From: Ardenticatenaceae bacterium
GTDB lineage: Bacteria; Chloroflexota; Anaerolineae; Promineifilales; Promineifilaceae
Assembly (NCBI GenBank): GCA_020634455.1
Contig: JACKBQ010000003.1
Span: forward strand, 35,422-99,421
Direction: 5' to 3'
DNA length: 64,000 nt
In this document: positions 16,758-25,618 of the stretch, piece after piece
Position numbering within the stretch: the first letter of the stretch is position 1
How the letters are laid out: the number at the start of each line of letters is the position of its first letter
Notes under the pieces: model-generated
Told to the model about the DNA's origin: nothing
The model's input: the letters and a program-made list of their open reading frames with translations, nothing else
The model's database searches: none
Program-made: the position numbers and the translations under genes

Positions 16758-18305
16758 ATGCAAAAAGAAATCATCCTGGACATGCAGGGAATCCGCAAGC
16801 AGTTTGGCTCCGTTGTGGCTCTGGACGACGTGAGCCTGACGTTGACACGCGGCGAGATTCACGGCCTGTTGGGGGGCAACGGGGCGGGTAAAACCACCCT
16901 CATGAATGTACTTTACGGTCTGTACCGGGCAGATCGTGGCCAAATCATCGTGGCAGGACGGCCGTTGGATATTCGCGCCCCCAAAGATGCCATCGAGGGT
17001 GGCATCGGCATGGTGCACCAGCAATTTTTGCAGGTAAACCGCTTCACCGTGGCCGAAAACATTGTGCTGGGCACCCAGCTAAAAAGCCAGTCCAACCTCA
17101 ACCTCCAAGCGGAAAAAGAAACTATTCGTGAGCTGGGCGATCGTTTTGGTTTGCCGGTAGACCCAGACAAGCCGATTCACACCCTACCGATGGGCATCCG
17201 CCAACGTGTGGAAATTTTGAAGGCGCTGTATCGCGGCGTCAAAATCCTGATTTTGGATGAGCCGACCACCAATCTGACCCCGCAGGAGGTAGACGCGCTG
17301 TTCAGTTCGCTGCGCACGATGGTGCAAGCAGGGCTAACAGTAGTATTTATTACCCATAAGCTGCGCGAAGTGCTGGAAGTTTGTGACCGCATCACCGTGC
17401 TGCGACACGGCCGTAATGTGCTCACCCTCAATCGCGAAGAAGCGTCCGAGGAAGCGTTCATCAAAGGGATGGTGGGGGATGACCTGGACGTTTCGCAAAG
17501 CATCCAGTTTACGGACAGCAGCCTGGCCACTCAGGTAGCGCCCAACAGCAAAACCGCCACGCTGGAAGTGCGCCATCTCACGGTTGGCAGCGGCGCTGTA
17601 CCGGACCTGAACAGTTGCTCGTTGTCGGTGTTTGAAGGCGAAATTGTGGGTATTGCCGGGGTGGCGGGCAACGGCCAGCTGGAATTGGCGGAAAGTTTGC
17701 TGGGGCTGCGGCAAATTGCGAGCGGGGAGGTGTTGGTAAACGGCCGTAATATCACCAACCTCTCTACCCGTGACCTGTTAAGCGAAGGGGTGGCTTACAT
17801 CCCAGAAGATCGCTGGCAGGATGGTTTTTTGGCCAAGGCCAATGTGGCCCAAAATCTGATTTTGGGATTGCACCGACGAGAACCGTACAGCAACGGCCGT
17901 TTCCTCCACTGGCCCGTCATTTTTCAGCGCAGCAACGAACTAATTCAGGAATTCAACATCAAAACGCAGGGCCCAACCGACACCGCCGGAAATTTATCTG
18001 GGGGCAACATCCAGCGGGTGATGCTGGCCCGCGCCTTTTCCCACCCCGTGCGCTTTCTCATCGCCCACAACCCCACCCGCGGCCTGGACATCCCCTCGAT
18101 GGAATTTATCTACCGCCAAATCTTGCAACGGCAGGAAGCGGGCATGGCCACCCTGCTCATCTCCGAAAACATGGATGAGCTGTTCTTGTTGAGCAACCGC
18201 ATCGTGGCCATTTGCAACGGCGCGGTGATGGGCGAACTACAGCGCAGCCAGTTTGACCGGTACGCATTGGGCCGCATGATGAGTGGAGTGAAGCAAGGTG
18301 ACTGA
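16758..18305 (+). CDS. Nup-type ABC transporter ATPase with two ABC domains
   Basis: A 515-residue cytoplasmic ATPase with two ABC cassettes in one chain, as in NupO/RbsA/MglA. The first has Walker A GGNGAGKTT, Walker B ILILDEPT and a signature read as LPMGIRQRVEIL (usual LSxGxxQR altered). The second has AGVAGNGQLELAE in place of a strict Walker A and the signature LSGGNIQRVMLAR, with Walker B degenerate (LIAHNPTRGLD). Degenerate second sites are normal in this family. It powers the two permeases that follow. I start at ATG 16758, upstream of the MQKEIILDMQGI strand. The stop overlaps the next start. Confidence 0.9.
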   Translation: MQKEIILDMQGIRKQFGSVVALDDVSLTLTRGEIHGLLGGNGAGKTTLMNVLYGLYRADRGQIIVAGRPLDIRAPKDAIEGGIGMVHQQFLQVNRFTVAENIVLGTQLKSQSNLNLQAEKETIRELGDRFGLPVDPDKPIHTLPMGIRQRVEILKALYRGVKILILDEPTTNLTPQEVDALFSSLRTMVQAGLTVVFITHKLREVLEVCDRITVLRHGRNVLTLNREEASEEAFIKGMVGDDLDVSQSIQFTDSSLATQVAPNSKTATLEVRHLTVGSGAVPDLNSCSLSVFEGEIVGIAGVAGNGQLELAESLLGLRQIASGEVLVNGRNITNLSTRDLLSEGVAYIPEDRWQDGFLAKANVAQNLILGLHRREPYSNGRFLHWPVIFQRSNELIQEFNIKTQGPTDTAGNLSGGNIQRVMLARAFSHPVRFLIAHNPTRGLDIPSMEFIYRQILQRQEAGMATLLISENMDELFLLSNRIVAICNGAVMGELQRSQFDRYALGRMMSGVKQGD

Positions 18306-19344
18306 TTTGACCATGAATCCAGCGGCCCAGCGCCGCCAAAAATTGCTGCGGCAGGTTGGCCCTTATCTGGCAGCTGTGCTAGCGGCGTTTGTGGTCGTGG
18401 GCATTTTGCTCCTGCTGATGGGTTTCAATCCTCTGCGCGCCTTCCAGACCATTTTGTTCACCTCCTTCCGCACGCGCAACGGCTTTATCCAAACCTGGCT
18501 CAAGTTCATTCCACTGGTGCTGCTGGCGCTGGCCTTCACCATTCCGGCCAAGGGGGGCAAATTCAACATCGGCGGTGAAGGGCAGATGATCATGGGCGCG
18601 GTGGGCGCAGCCGTGGTGGGTATTTTGCTGGCCGATTTACCGGGTCTCATTTTGCTGCCGCTGGTGCTGATTGCCGGTATTCTGTCGGGCGCGTTTTGGG
18701 CGTTCATTCCAGCGATTTTGCTCTACCGCTTCAACATCAACGAGATTTTGTCTACGGTGCTGCTCAATTTTGTCTCGTTTAGCGTAATTGATTACGTGGC
18801 CACAGAAATCTGGCCCGATCCGCTAGCCGGACATCCCACCACCATTCCCATCGGCGCAGGGGCGGCGTTACCCCGGCTGATCAACAGTCCACCACTGCAC
18901 AGCGGGTTACTCATTGCGATTTTGGTGGCAACGGCCGTTTACATCTACACCGAACGCACCTCAGCTGGCTACGAATTGGTGGCTACGGGGGCAAATCCGC
19001 GCGCAGCGGCCGTTTTTGGCATCAATACCAGCGTGCTCTTTTTGCTGGCGCTGGTGCTTGGCGGGGCAATGGGCGGTTTGGCTGGAGCAATTGAGGTGGC
19101 GGGCGTGCATCATCGCCTCATTGAAGGATTGCAGTCCAACTTTTTGGCGTTGGGCATCATCATTGGCCTTATTTCCAAAGGCAACCATGCCATTTTGCCA
19201 TTCGTGGCCCTGTTCATTGCCATTTTGGAGGTGGGGGCCAGCGCCATGCAGCGCACCCTGGCCATTCCAGTGGAGATGGTTTTCATTGTGGAAGCGCTCA
19301 TTCTCATCTTTGTGCTGCTGAGTGATGTGGTGAGGAGGGATTAG
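18298..19344 (+). CDS. Nup-type ABC transporter permease 1
   Basis: A 348-residue integral membrane protein of the BPD_transp_2 family (NupP/YufP-like), with about 8-9 membrane spans. The FTIPAKGGKFNIGGEGQMIMGA block is the family signature, and AVFGINTSVLFLLALVLGGAMGGLAGAIEV is the coupling region. It forms half of the pore for a nucleoside-like substrate. The GTG start at 18298 overlaps the ATPase stop by 8 bp; ATG 18313 is an alternative. Its stop overlaps the next start by one base. Confidence 0.9.
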   Translation: MTDLTMNPAAQRRQKLLRQVGPYLAAVLAAFVVVGILLLLMGFNPLRAFQTILFTSFRTRNGFIQTWLKFIPLVLLALAFTIPAKGGKFNIGGEGQMIMGAVGAAVVGILLADLPGLILLPLVLIAGILSGAFWAFIPAILLYRFNINEILSTVLLNFVSFSVIDYVATEIWPDPLAGHPTTIPIGAGAALPRLINSPPLHSGLLIAILVATAVYIYTERTSAGYELVATGANPRAAAVFGINTSVLFLLALVLGGAMGGLAGAIEVAGVHHRLIEGLQSNFLALGIIIGLISKGNHAILPFVALFIAILEVGASAMQRTLAIPVEMVFIVEALILIFVLLSDVVRRD

Positions 19345-20279
19345 TGGAACTGGATCAGGTTGTGAGTTTCATGGGGCTGGTGTTTCTGGCAGTGGTGCCA
19401 TACATTTTGGCCAGCCAGGGCACAATGTTGGCCGGGCAGACGGGGCAGTTTAACGTGTCGCAAGAGGGCATTATGCTGGCGGGGGCGTCGCTGGGTTTTT
19501 TAGGTGCGTACCAGTTTAACAGTTTGGCGGCCGGGATGATTACGGCCGTTCTCACCGGCGCACTCTTTGGTCTGGCATTCACCTACTTCACTACCACCCT
19601 CAAGATGAACCAGTTTGTCGTCGGCCTGGCGCTCTTTTTTGTGGGGCTGGGCCTTTCTACCCTGGCGTTTAAGCTGGCGATTGGCGTGACGTTAACGCCG
19701 CCGCAAATTCCCACGCTCAAAAAAATACCCATCCCGCTACTTAGCCAGATTCCGATTGTGGGCGAGATCATTTTTAGCCAAAATTTGTTTGTCTACTTTG
19801 CCGTGCTTTTATCGCTGGCGCTCTACCTCTTTTTGTACCGAACACAGTACGGGCTGGAACTACGTGCCGTGGGAGAAAGCCCGAAAACGGCCGACAGCAT
19901 GGGCATCAGCGTCACCCGCGCCCGGTACGTGACGGCCGTTGTGGGCGGGGCGCTCATCGGGCTGGCGGGTGTCTACCTGCCGATGGTGTACACCGGCACC
20001 TTCACCGAGGGCATTGTGCAAGGGCGCGGCTGGCTTTCAACTGCACTTACCTTTTTTGGTGGCTGGCAGCCACATTACATCTTTTTTAGCTCCTTTTTCT
20101 TTGCTATGGTGGAGGTCTTTGCCCTGCGTGCTCAAGTGTTTGGTTCCGGTTTGCCACATCAACTTCTGTTAACCTTCCCCTACATCACCACCTTGCTGGT
20201 GATGATGTTTGGGGCACGCTGGGCACGAACCCCAGCCTTTTTGGGTCAAAACTATGACCGGGAGAAACGATCTATATGA
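19344..20279 (+). CDS. Nup-type ABC transporter permease 2
   Basis: A 311-residue BPD_transp_2 membrane protein (NupQ/YufQ-like) that pairs with permease 1. The block LAGQTGQFNVSQEGIMLAGA is the family signature and GLELRAVGESPKTADSMGI is the coupling helix region facing the ATPase. It starts with GTG at 19344 inside the TAGTG overlap, with GAGGAGG a few bases upstream, so the two permeases are made in equal amounts. The stop overlaps the ATG of the DinB-like gene. Confidence 0.9.
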   Translation: MELDQVVSFMGLVFLAVVPYILASQGTMLAGQTGQFNVSQEGIMLAGASLGFLGAYQFNSLAAGMITAVLTGALFGLAFTYFTTTLKMNQFVVGLALFFVGLGLSTLAFKLAIGVTLTPPQIPTLKKIPIPLLSQIPIVGEIIFSQNLFVYFAVLLSLALYLFLYRTQYGLELRAVGESPKTADSMGISVTRARYVTAVVGGALIGLAGVYLPMVYTGTFTEGIVQGRGWLSTALTFFGGWQPHYIFFSSFFFAMVEVFALRAQVFGSGLPHQLLLTFPYITTLLVMMFGARWARTPAFLGQNYDREKRSI

Positions 20280-20779
20280 TTTTGCCAGAAGCGGCCGCTT
20301 ATTTGGAACGAATAGATGATTTACGAGGCCAGATTGCCTCGATTGTGCAAGCGTTGCCCTCGGAGGCACTCAATTGGCGACCCGTTGACAACAGAGATAT
20401 ACATGAGACAAACTCGATTGCTGTGTTGGCCGCCCACAGTGCCGGAGCAGAGCATTTTTGGATTGGCGAAGTGGTTGGCAAGTTACCAGCCACACGAGAT
20501 CGGGATGCCGAATTTGAGACGGTGGTGGCGGATACGGCCGTTCTCCTGCAAACCCTGCAAACGATTGGCCAACAAACCCGAACCATTCTACAAAACCTGA
20601 CGCAAGAAGATTTAGATGGCACGCGCCAGGCGCGCGACCGGGAAGTGCCCGTACGCTGGGGCATTCTCCACGTCATTGACCACACGGCGCTGCACCTGGG
20701 GCACATGCAAATTACCGCGCAGCTGTGGCAGGGCGGAACGGCCGTTGACGCCCCGCGCTGGTTCCAACGTTTGAAGTAG
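20276..20779 (+). CDS. DinB-like metalloenzyme (DinB/YfiT superfamily)
   Basis: A 167-residue four-helix-bundle protein. The three metal-binding histidines fit AAHSAGAEHFW and HVIDHTALHLGHMQ. DinB_2/YfiT proteins are metal-dependent S-transferases (bacillithiol, mycothiol) or hydrolases of unknown substrate. It starts in an ATGA overlap with the permease stop, so it is the last cistron of the transporter operon. The link with a nucleoside importer is unexplained; it may act on an imported molecule. Confidence 0.78.
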   Translation: MILPEAAAYLERIDDLRGQIASIVQALPSEALNWRPVDNRDIHETNSIAVLAAHSAGAEHFWIGEVVGKLPATRDRDAEFETVVADTAVLLQTLQTIGQQTRTILQNLTQEDLDGTRQARDREVPVRWGILHVIDHTALHLGHMQITAQLWQGGTAVDAPRWFQRLK

Positions 20780-20795
20780 CCCAGCAGTCACAAAT

Positions 20796-20837
20796 GGCCA
20801 CAGAGTACACAGAGATTTGAGAGGGAATCTGTGGTTG
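20796..20837. repeat. CACAGAG-type dispersed repeat (partial)
   Basis: GGCCACAGAGTACACAGAGA followed by a short AT stretch and ATCTGTGG. It is a half-degraded member of the CCACAGAG...CTCTGTGG hairpin family, seen better at 24519 and 28613. Confidence 0.65.
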
Positions 20838-20938
20838 TTGTTCGGTTTAGCGTTTCAACGGCCGTTCTTCATCTGCCATTAACAACAGCCGGGTATACTG
20901 TTGCCTACAACCTGATTGACAAGATTGGAGGCAACTGA

Positions 20939-21586
20939 ATGAGACGTGCAAACTTTTTTACCTGGGCGGCAACGGCCGTGCTGGCAACCATGCTAATGGG
21001 CTGTGCGGCGGAAGAAACTGGGGAAACGGCCGTTGCTAACCCATCAACCACCAGCAACAGCGACCAAATCGAAGTCAGCTACACCACCCCAGCCCAGCAG
21101 GAAGGCCCGTACTACACCGTGGACAAACCAACCGACCGGGACAACGACCTGACGGCGCTGGATGGCGCAACAGGCGCTCCGGCGGGGGAGATTATTGAGT
21201 TTAGCGGAACGTTGTATGATCGAAACGGCCGTGTCATCCCCAACGCCACCATCGAAATCTGGCAAACAGATGCCAACGGCGTCTACCTGCACCCCGACGA
21301 CCCCAGCACCGCTCAGCGAGACGTCAATTTTCAATTTTATGGGGAAGCAGTGACGGATGAAAACGGCCGTTACACCTTCCGCACCGTTTTCCCCGGCGAG
21401 TATGAACCACGCCCCCGCCACATCCATTTTAAGGTGAAGCTAGACGGCGAGACGCTGATCACCAGCCAGTTCTACTTTGCCAGCGACAACAGCGGTCAGC
21501 CTGCCCCGCTCATCATCACCCTCACCCCCGGCGAGGACGGCATCCAAACCGGCCAGCGCGATATCATTCTGAATGTTGTGCCGTAA
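20939..21586 (+). CDS. intradiol dioxygenase-like lipoprotein
   Basis: A 215-residue exported lipoprotein: signal peptide, then lipobox LMGC with Cys at 22. The mature domain is the protocatechuate/catechol dioxygenase beta fold: EGPYYTVD with the first iron Tyr, then IEFSGTLYDRNGRVIPNATIEIWQTDANG, and Tyr then RPRHIHFKV with the two His ligands. Classic intradiol enzymes are cytoplasmic and cleave catechols using Fe(III); here the enzyme would sit outside the membrane. GGAGG lies 8 nt before the ATG, and TATACT at 20894 is a plausible -10. No aromatic-degradation genes are adjacent. Confidence 0.85.
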   Translation: MRRANFFTWAATAVLATMLMGCAAEETGETAVANPSTTSNSDQIEVSYTTPAQQEGPYYTVDKPTDRDNDLTALDGATGAPAGEIIEFSGTLYDRNGRVIPNATIEIWQTDANGVYLHPDDPSTAQRDVNFQFYGEAVTDENGRYTFRTVFPGEYEPRPRHIHFKVKLDGETLITSQFYFASDNSGQPAPLIITLTPGEDGIQTGQRDIILNVVP

Positions 21587-21619
21587 ATTTTCTGCGAAGG
21601 GTTTTCAATTTTACTGAAT

Positions 21620-21697
21620 AGGACGCGGATGAACGCGGAAAACGCGGATAAAAAGATAAAAATCCGCGTTTATCCGCGCTAGTCCGCGTCCTTTTTT
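21620..21697. terminator. long hairpin with T run (CGCGGAT repeat) after the dioxygenase gene
   Basis: AGGACGCGGA (21620) pairs with TCCGCGTCCT (21683) and a T run follows, so it can end transcription of the dioxygenase gene. Inside, GATGAACGCGGA-like words repeat, which marks it as a dispersed repeat element as well. Confidence 0.7.
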
Positions 21698-21809
21698 GAG
21701 GAAACAGACTGGTGGTGGTTTGCCGTGGTAGACGTTGTTGGCGCATTATGAGACAGCACAAACCCAAGCAAATATTGATTCGATATGAAGCGACGCGAAA
21801 CGGAGATAG

Positions 21810-21834
21810 AACTTTCGGCAAATTGCCGAAAGTT
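21810..21834. repeat. perfect 12-bp-arm palindrome
   Basis: AACTTTCGGCAA and TTGCCGAAAGTT face each other around a single A. The element stands alone in the 371-bp space between two convergent genes. The rest of that space (21698-21957) holds one ACGGCCGT copy and half of a CACAGAG-type repeat at 21931-21959, and no gene. Confidence 0.75.
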
Positions 21835-21957
21835 TAGAATGAAGGCAGCAAACGGCCGTTCCTACCAAACTGAATGCGCCGACACCGAATGCATGCTCCG
21901 TGTAAATGTTGTACACCATAGCAGCGTTTATCTCTTTTTCCTCTGTGCCCTCTGTGG

Positions 21958-22821
21958 CTAAACCCTTGAAATTGGGCGGGTGAGGCAGGTAGCTCCGCCT
22001 TCGGCCTTGAGCGAAATTTCGTCGCCGCGATAAAGCTGTACACGGCAGCCCGCCGCCTCTAGTCGCTGCTGGGTGATAGGATTGCGATCTAGCATCACGC
22101 AGTTGCCGGGCGACAGCGCCAATACGTTCGGCCCCATCGTCAAAAACTCTTCGTCCGGCACTTCTACCAGGCGGAAGCCGCGTGCCTTGAGCAGTTGGTA
22201 AAATGGCACGGGCATCAGCGGCAGGTAAACCACCGCCACGTCCTCAGCCACCACGCTGATGAACGACATGAGATGCAGGCAGGCAACTTCCCCTTCGTAA
22301 TACGGCAGCGGCACGGGGATGATTTCCACGTTGGCAGGGACGGCTTGACGCAGTTGGGCCAGCCCGGCGGCATTGGTGCGGAAGCCCTGCCCCACAGCCA
22401 GCGTCTTTTCATCCAGCCAGAGCAAGTCGCCGCCTTCGGCGCGGGCGTCGCCGTGCAGCTGGTAGTGGATGGGGATGCCAAGTTTTTGGTAAACGGCCGT
22501 ACTTGCCCCCTCCTCGCCCCTTCTCAACACCTTGCCCATCTGCAAAATAATCGCCCCGTCGTTGGTCACAATGCTGGGGTCGTGTACAAAAATGGCGTCG
22601 GCATGGTCCGGCAGGTCCACGTCGTGGTACACCACCTCAATCCCCTCGGCGCGCAGCAGGTTAACAAAGGCATCGTGTTCGTTTTGGGCTTCGGGTAAGG
22701 ACGGCCGTTCCGTGTAATGCCACTTCTCTGGATCTGCGTTACCGAATGCTGTGGACGGCCGTTTCACCAACACCGTCTGCAAAGGGGCAATCATGCTCTG
22801 GCTACCGTAGTTTTTCGTCAA
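21958..22821 (-). CDS. DDAH/amidinotransferase-superfamily protein
   Basis: A 287-residue protein of the guanidine-modifying pentein fold. It shows the FVHDPSIVTNDGAII block with the substrate Asp, EGGDLLWLDEKTLAVGQGFRTN, a catalytic His in CLHLMSFIS, and the nucleophile Cys in GGATCLT at the C-terminus. These are the residues of dimethylarginine dimethylaminohydrolases and arginine deiminase relatives, which hydrolyse methylated or free arginine to citrulline. The start is TTG 22821 with GAGGTG four bases before it; ATG 22794 is the alternative. It lies next to a polar amino-acid importer on the same strand, consistent with arginine or methylarginine use. Confidence 0.83.
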   Translation of the reverse strand: MTKNYGSQSMIAPLQTVLVKRPSTAFGNADPEKWHYTERPSLPEAQNEHDAFVNLLRAEGIEVVYHDVDLPDHADAIFVHDPSIVTNDGAIILQMGKVLRRGEEGASTAVYQKLGIPIHYQLHGDARAEGGDLLWLDEKTLAVGQGFRTNAAGLAQLRQAVPANVEIIPVPLPYYEGEVACLHLMSFISVVAEDVAVVYLPLMPVPFYQLLKARGFRLVEVPDEEFLTMGPNVLALSPGNCVMLDRNPITQQRLEAAGCRVQLYRGDEISLKAEGGATCLTRPISRV

Positions 22822-22839
22822 AGTTCACCTCATGGGGGG

Positions 22840-22899
22840 AGTAATTGAGTAATTGGTAATTGTGCAGAAAATTACCCAATTACTAATTATCCAATTACT
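22840..22899. repeat. reiterated AATTGAGTAATTGG hairpin
   Basis: AGTAATTGAGTAATTGGTAATT is answered by AATTACCCAATTACTAATTATCCAATTACT, an inverted set of repeated 7-8-base words. It fills the gap between the DDAH-like and ABC ATPase genes. Confidence 0.7.
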
Positions 22900-23652
22900 T
22901 TATGTTAACAAGTGACTTAAAAAAGCGCGGGTGCGCTCGTCTTGAGGATTGGTGAATAGCTTTTCCGGCGGGCCTTCTTCGATGAAACGGCCGTCGTGCA
23001 TGTACAAAATCCGGTGGGCAAACTTGCGGGCAAAGCCCATCTCATGCGTCACCGTCAGCATCGTCATGCCTTCTTCCACCAGCTTCTGCATCACTGCCAG
23101 CACCTCGCCAATCAGCTCCGGGTCCAGCGCCGATGTTGGCTCGTCAAACAACATCACCTTTGGCTCCATCGCCAGGGCGCGGGCAATGGCCACCCGCTGC
23201 TGCTGCCCACCAGACAGCCGCGACGGGTACTGGTCTCGCTTGTTGGCCAGCCCCACTTTCTCCAGATTGTGCATTCCCAGCTCAATCGCTTGCTTTTTGG
23301 GCATCCCTTTTACCGTCACTGGCCCTTCAATCACGTTTTCCAGCGCCGTCATGTGGGCAAACAAGTTGAACGATTGGAACACCATCCCCGTTTTCAAGCG
23401 CAACTCATGAATTTGCTGCTGATACTCGCGCCCCTTGCCCCCAGCTTCTACTTTGACACCATCCACTTCCACCGAACCAAATTCTGGCTGCTCTAAAAAG
23501 TTTACGCAGCGCAGCAGGGTGCTTTTGCCCGATCCGCTCCGCCCGATGATGCAAATCACCTCCGCCGGAGCCACCTCAAACGAAACATCCTTCAGCACAT
23601 GGACCTGGTCAAAATGCTTGTTCAGGTTTGAAATACATACAATTGAACTCAT
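22900..23652 (-). CDS. polar amino acid ABC transporter ATPase (GlnQ/HisP-like)
   Basis: A 250-residue ATPase: Walker A GRSGSGKSTL, Q-loop in MVFQSFNLFAHMTALENV, signature RLSGGQQQRVAIARAL, Walker B VMLFDEPTSALDPE, and the H-loop THEMGFAR. All are intact and typical of the PAAT family. It drives import of a polar amino acid through the preceding permease. I start at ATG 23652 (MSSIVCI), which overlaps the permease stop in ATGA; the longer frame to 23727 lies inside the permease gene. Confidence 0.92.
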   Translation of the reverse strand: MSSIVCISNLNKHFDQVHVLKDVSFEVAPAEVICIIGRSGSGKSTLLRCVNFLEQPEFGSVEVDGVKVEAGGKGREYQQQIHELRLKTGMVFQSFNLFAHMTALENVIEGPVTVKGMPKKQAIELGMHNLEKVGLANKRDQYPSRLSGGQQQRVAIARALAMEPKVMLFDEPTSALDPELIGEVLAVMQKLVEEGMTMLTVTHEMGFARKFAHRILYMHDGRFIEEGPPEKLFTNPQDERTRAFLSHLLT

Positions 23653-24500
23653 AAGGTCCGTTCCCCACGCCCCATGTACGCTTCCAGGCGGGATTGAGCC
23701 GCCGAGAACATAATGGTGATGATCCAATAAAAAACGGCCGCAATCAACAACGCCTCAAAATTACGAAAATTCGCCCGCCCTACCTTCTGCGCCCGCCACA
23801 AAATCTCCCACACAAAACCAGTGATGGCAATCAGCGAGGTATCCTTCAACATGGCAATAAACTGGTTGCCGATGGGTGGTATCACCATCCTGAACGCCTG
23901 CGGCAGCACAATCCGCTGCATAATTTGCCGCTGGGTCATGCCAATAGCCAGCGCCGCCTCGCGCTGCCCCACCCCCACAGATTGTATGCCCGCCCGCATA
24001 ATTTCGGTCATGTAGGCACCATAATTCAGCCCCAAAGCCAACACGCCCGCCGTTAAACCGGTCAGCACAATGCCAAACTGCGGCAGACCCAAAAAGAAAA
24101 AGTAGATTTGCAGCAGCAGCGGCGTTCCGCGAATCAACGAAATATAAAAGGTCGCCAGCGCATACGCCGGTGGCGATTTAGACAATCGGCCCAAAGCCCC
24201 CAACAGCGCCAGCACCGAAGCCAGCGCAATGGATAAAATGGAGAGCAAAATAGTTAGCCCCACACCACCAAAAATGAATGGCGTCCGCTCCCAAATGAAA
24301 TCCCAATCCAGAGAGACTGTGGAAAATTTAATTCCCAGAACAGTAAATTCCACGCCGCTGAAAGCCAAAACAAGCAGGGCCATCAGCACCAGGTATGAAG
24401 CATTGACCCCCAAACTAAAGCGCAACTGCTTTTGGCGGCGCAGCTCCTGTATGATGCGGGCTTGACTGGTAGCGTCGGGAAAATCGGCCGTATTTCGCAT
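23649..24500 (-). CDS. polar amino acid ABC transporter permease (HisM/GlnP-like)
   Basis: A 283-residue permease with a hydrophobic N-terminal segment and five or six spans. It has the PAAT blocks FYISLIRGTPLLLQIYF, YGAYMTEIMRAGIQSVGVGQREAALAIGM (the EAA loop that contacts the ATPase) and LPQAFRMVIPPIGNQFIAMLKDTSLI. A single permease suggests a homodimeric channel. It is followed by the ATPase gene and preceded by the binding-protein gene. Confidence 0.92.
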   Translation of the reverse strand: MRNTADFPDATSQARIIQELRRQKQLRFSLGVNASYLVLMALLVLAFSGVEFTVLGIKFSTVSLDWDFIWERTPFIFGGVGLTILLSILSIALASVLALLGALGRLSKSPPAYALATFYISLIRGTPLLLQIYFFFLGLPQFGIVLTGLTAGVLALGLNYGAYMTEIMRAGIQSVGVGQREAALAIGMTQRQIMQRIVLPQAFRMVIPPIGNQFIAMLKDTSLIAITGFVWEILWRAQKVGRANFRNFEALLIAAVFYWIITIMFSAAQSRLEAYMGRGERTL

Positions 24501-24518
24501 CGCGGTTCTCCTAAAAAA

Positions 24519-24565
24519 GCCACAGAGGGCACAGAAAATCTTAAAAGCTCTGTGCCCTCTGTGGC
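24519..24565. repeat. CACAGAG-type hairpin, perfect 17-bp arms
   Basis: GCCACAGAGGGCACAGA and TCTGTGCCCTCTGTGGC are perfect reverse complements with a 13-nt loop. The hairpin lies between the binding protein gene and the permease gene of the amino-acid importer and could separate their expression. It is the cleanest copy of this family in the window. Confidence 0.85.
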
Positions 24566-24576
24566 AGAAAAATATT

Positions 24577-25434
24577 TTATTGGGTGGGGTTCATTGTCAA
24601 ATCTTCGCTAAACCATTTCATGGATAGCTCGCTCAACGTGCCATCGTCGTGCATTTCTGCAACGATCTCGCTGACACGCTCCACCAAAGAGGTATTGTCT
24701 AGTTCGCCACTTTTGTCAAACGCAACAGCCAGATTTTCCGAGAAAACAGGGGAACCAACGCGCACCACAGCCACATCGCCATCAATGGCAGCCTGCACCA
24801 CAGTGTTGGAGGTGAGGAAAACGTCGAACTCCTCGCGACCAGCCTGGATTGACTGGAAGCAGTCATTGTCAGTTTGCAGAGGAACGATGGTTACGTCCGC
24901 GGGGGGATCAGCGTAAAAGCTGCTGTCTGGCAGGCCGAGCGCGTCCACATCGCCACTGAGCCAGGTTTCATAAGTGGTGGAAAGACCCACGCACACAGAT
25001 TGACCATTAATCTGGTCCAGGCTGGTAATGCCAGAAGCCTCGGAGGCGGCGAATTGGGCTGGCGTAAAGTAGTAAGCCGGGTCCGCAAAATCCAGCACTT
25101 CCTGCCTGTCGCGGGTAACGGTCATGGAACCGACGCTCATGTCCCATTGGCCACCCCAGTTTCCGGCAGTAATAACATCCCAGTCGGGGGTAACAAATTC
25201 AACTTCAACACCTAGTCTCTCGGCAATTTCGGTAGCGACATCAATGTCGAAGCCCACAAAGTTGCCGTCTTCATCCAGGTAGGATTGTGGCGCATAGTTG
25301 GCATCGGTCGAAACGCGAATGGTGCCACGTTGTTCGATATCGCCCAGCAAATCATCGGCGCTGCTGCCACCACAGGCGGCCAACAGTAGGCTAAGCGCTA
25401 CAAACAAGAAAGAAATTGTCACTAACTTTTTCAT
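24577..25434 (-). CDS. polar amino acid ABC transporter binding lipoprotein
   Basis: A 285-residue lipoprotein with signal peptide and lipobox LLAAC (Cys 21). The mature part is a SBP_bac_3 domain: GTIRVSTDANYAPQSYLDEDGNFVGFDIDVATEIAERLG, then WDMSVGSMTVTRDRQEVLDFADPAYY, the arginine of TRDR being the usual carboxylate anchor of the amino acid ligand. It should capture a polar amino acid outside the cell for the permease and ATPase downstream. The ligand cannot be told; DDAH-like and Rieske genes on either side suggest arginine derivatives or betaines. Confidence 0.92.
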   Translation of the reverse strand: MKKLVTISFLFVALSLLLAACGGSSADDLLGDIEQRGTIRVSTDANYAPQSYLDEDGNFVGFDIDVATEIAERLGVEVEFVTPDWDVITAGNWGGQWDMSVGSMTVTRDRQEVLDFADPAYYFTPAQFAASEASGITSLDQINGQSVCVGLSTTYETWLSGDVDALGLPDSSFYADPPADVTIVPLQTDNDCFQSIQAGREEFDVFLTSNTVVQAAIDGDVAVVRVGSPVFSENLAVAFDKSGELDNTSLVERVSEIVAEMHDDGTLSELSMKWFSEDLTMNPTQ

Positions 25435-25487
25435 ATGTCTCTCCTCCAGGAAAAATTTGTTTGAATTGGGGAAATAGATTGGGTTTT

Positions 25488-25576
25488 CAGTAATTGGCAG
25501 ATAGTAAATTTATTGTAACGGTTTCTGCCTACTGAAAATTTTTATCGGTTACCGATTACGGTTTACTGCTCACACT
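25488..25576. repeat. spacer with reiterated GTAATTGG / CCGATTAC words
   Basis: The 184-bp space between the binding protein and Rieske genes contains CAGTAATTGGCAGATAGTAAA and, inverted further on, GGTTACCGATTACGGTTTACTG. It resembles the other reiterated-word hairpins but pairs imperfectly. No gene is seen. Confidence 0.5.
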
Positions 25577-25618
25577 GTTACAAGTTTGCATCAATCAAGT
25601 TGGGGGATCTCACCTCCT

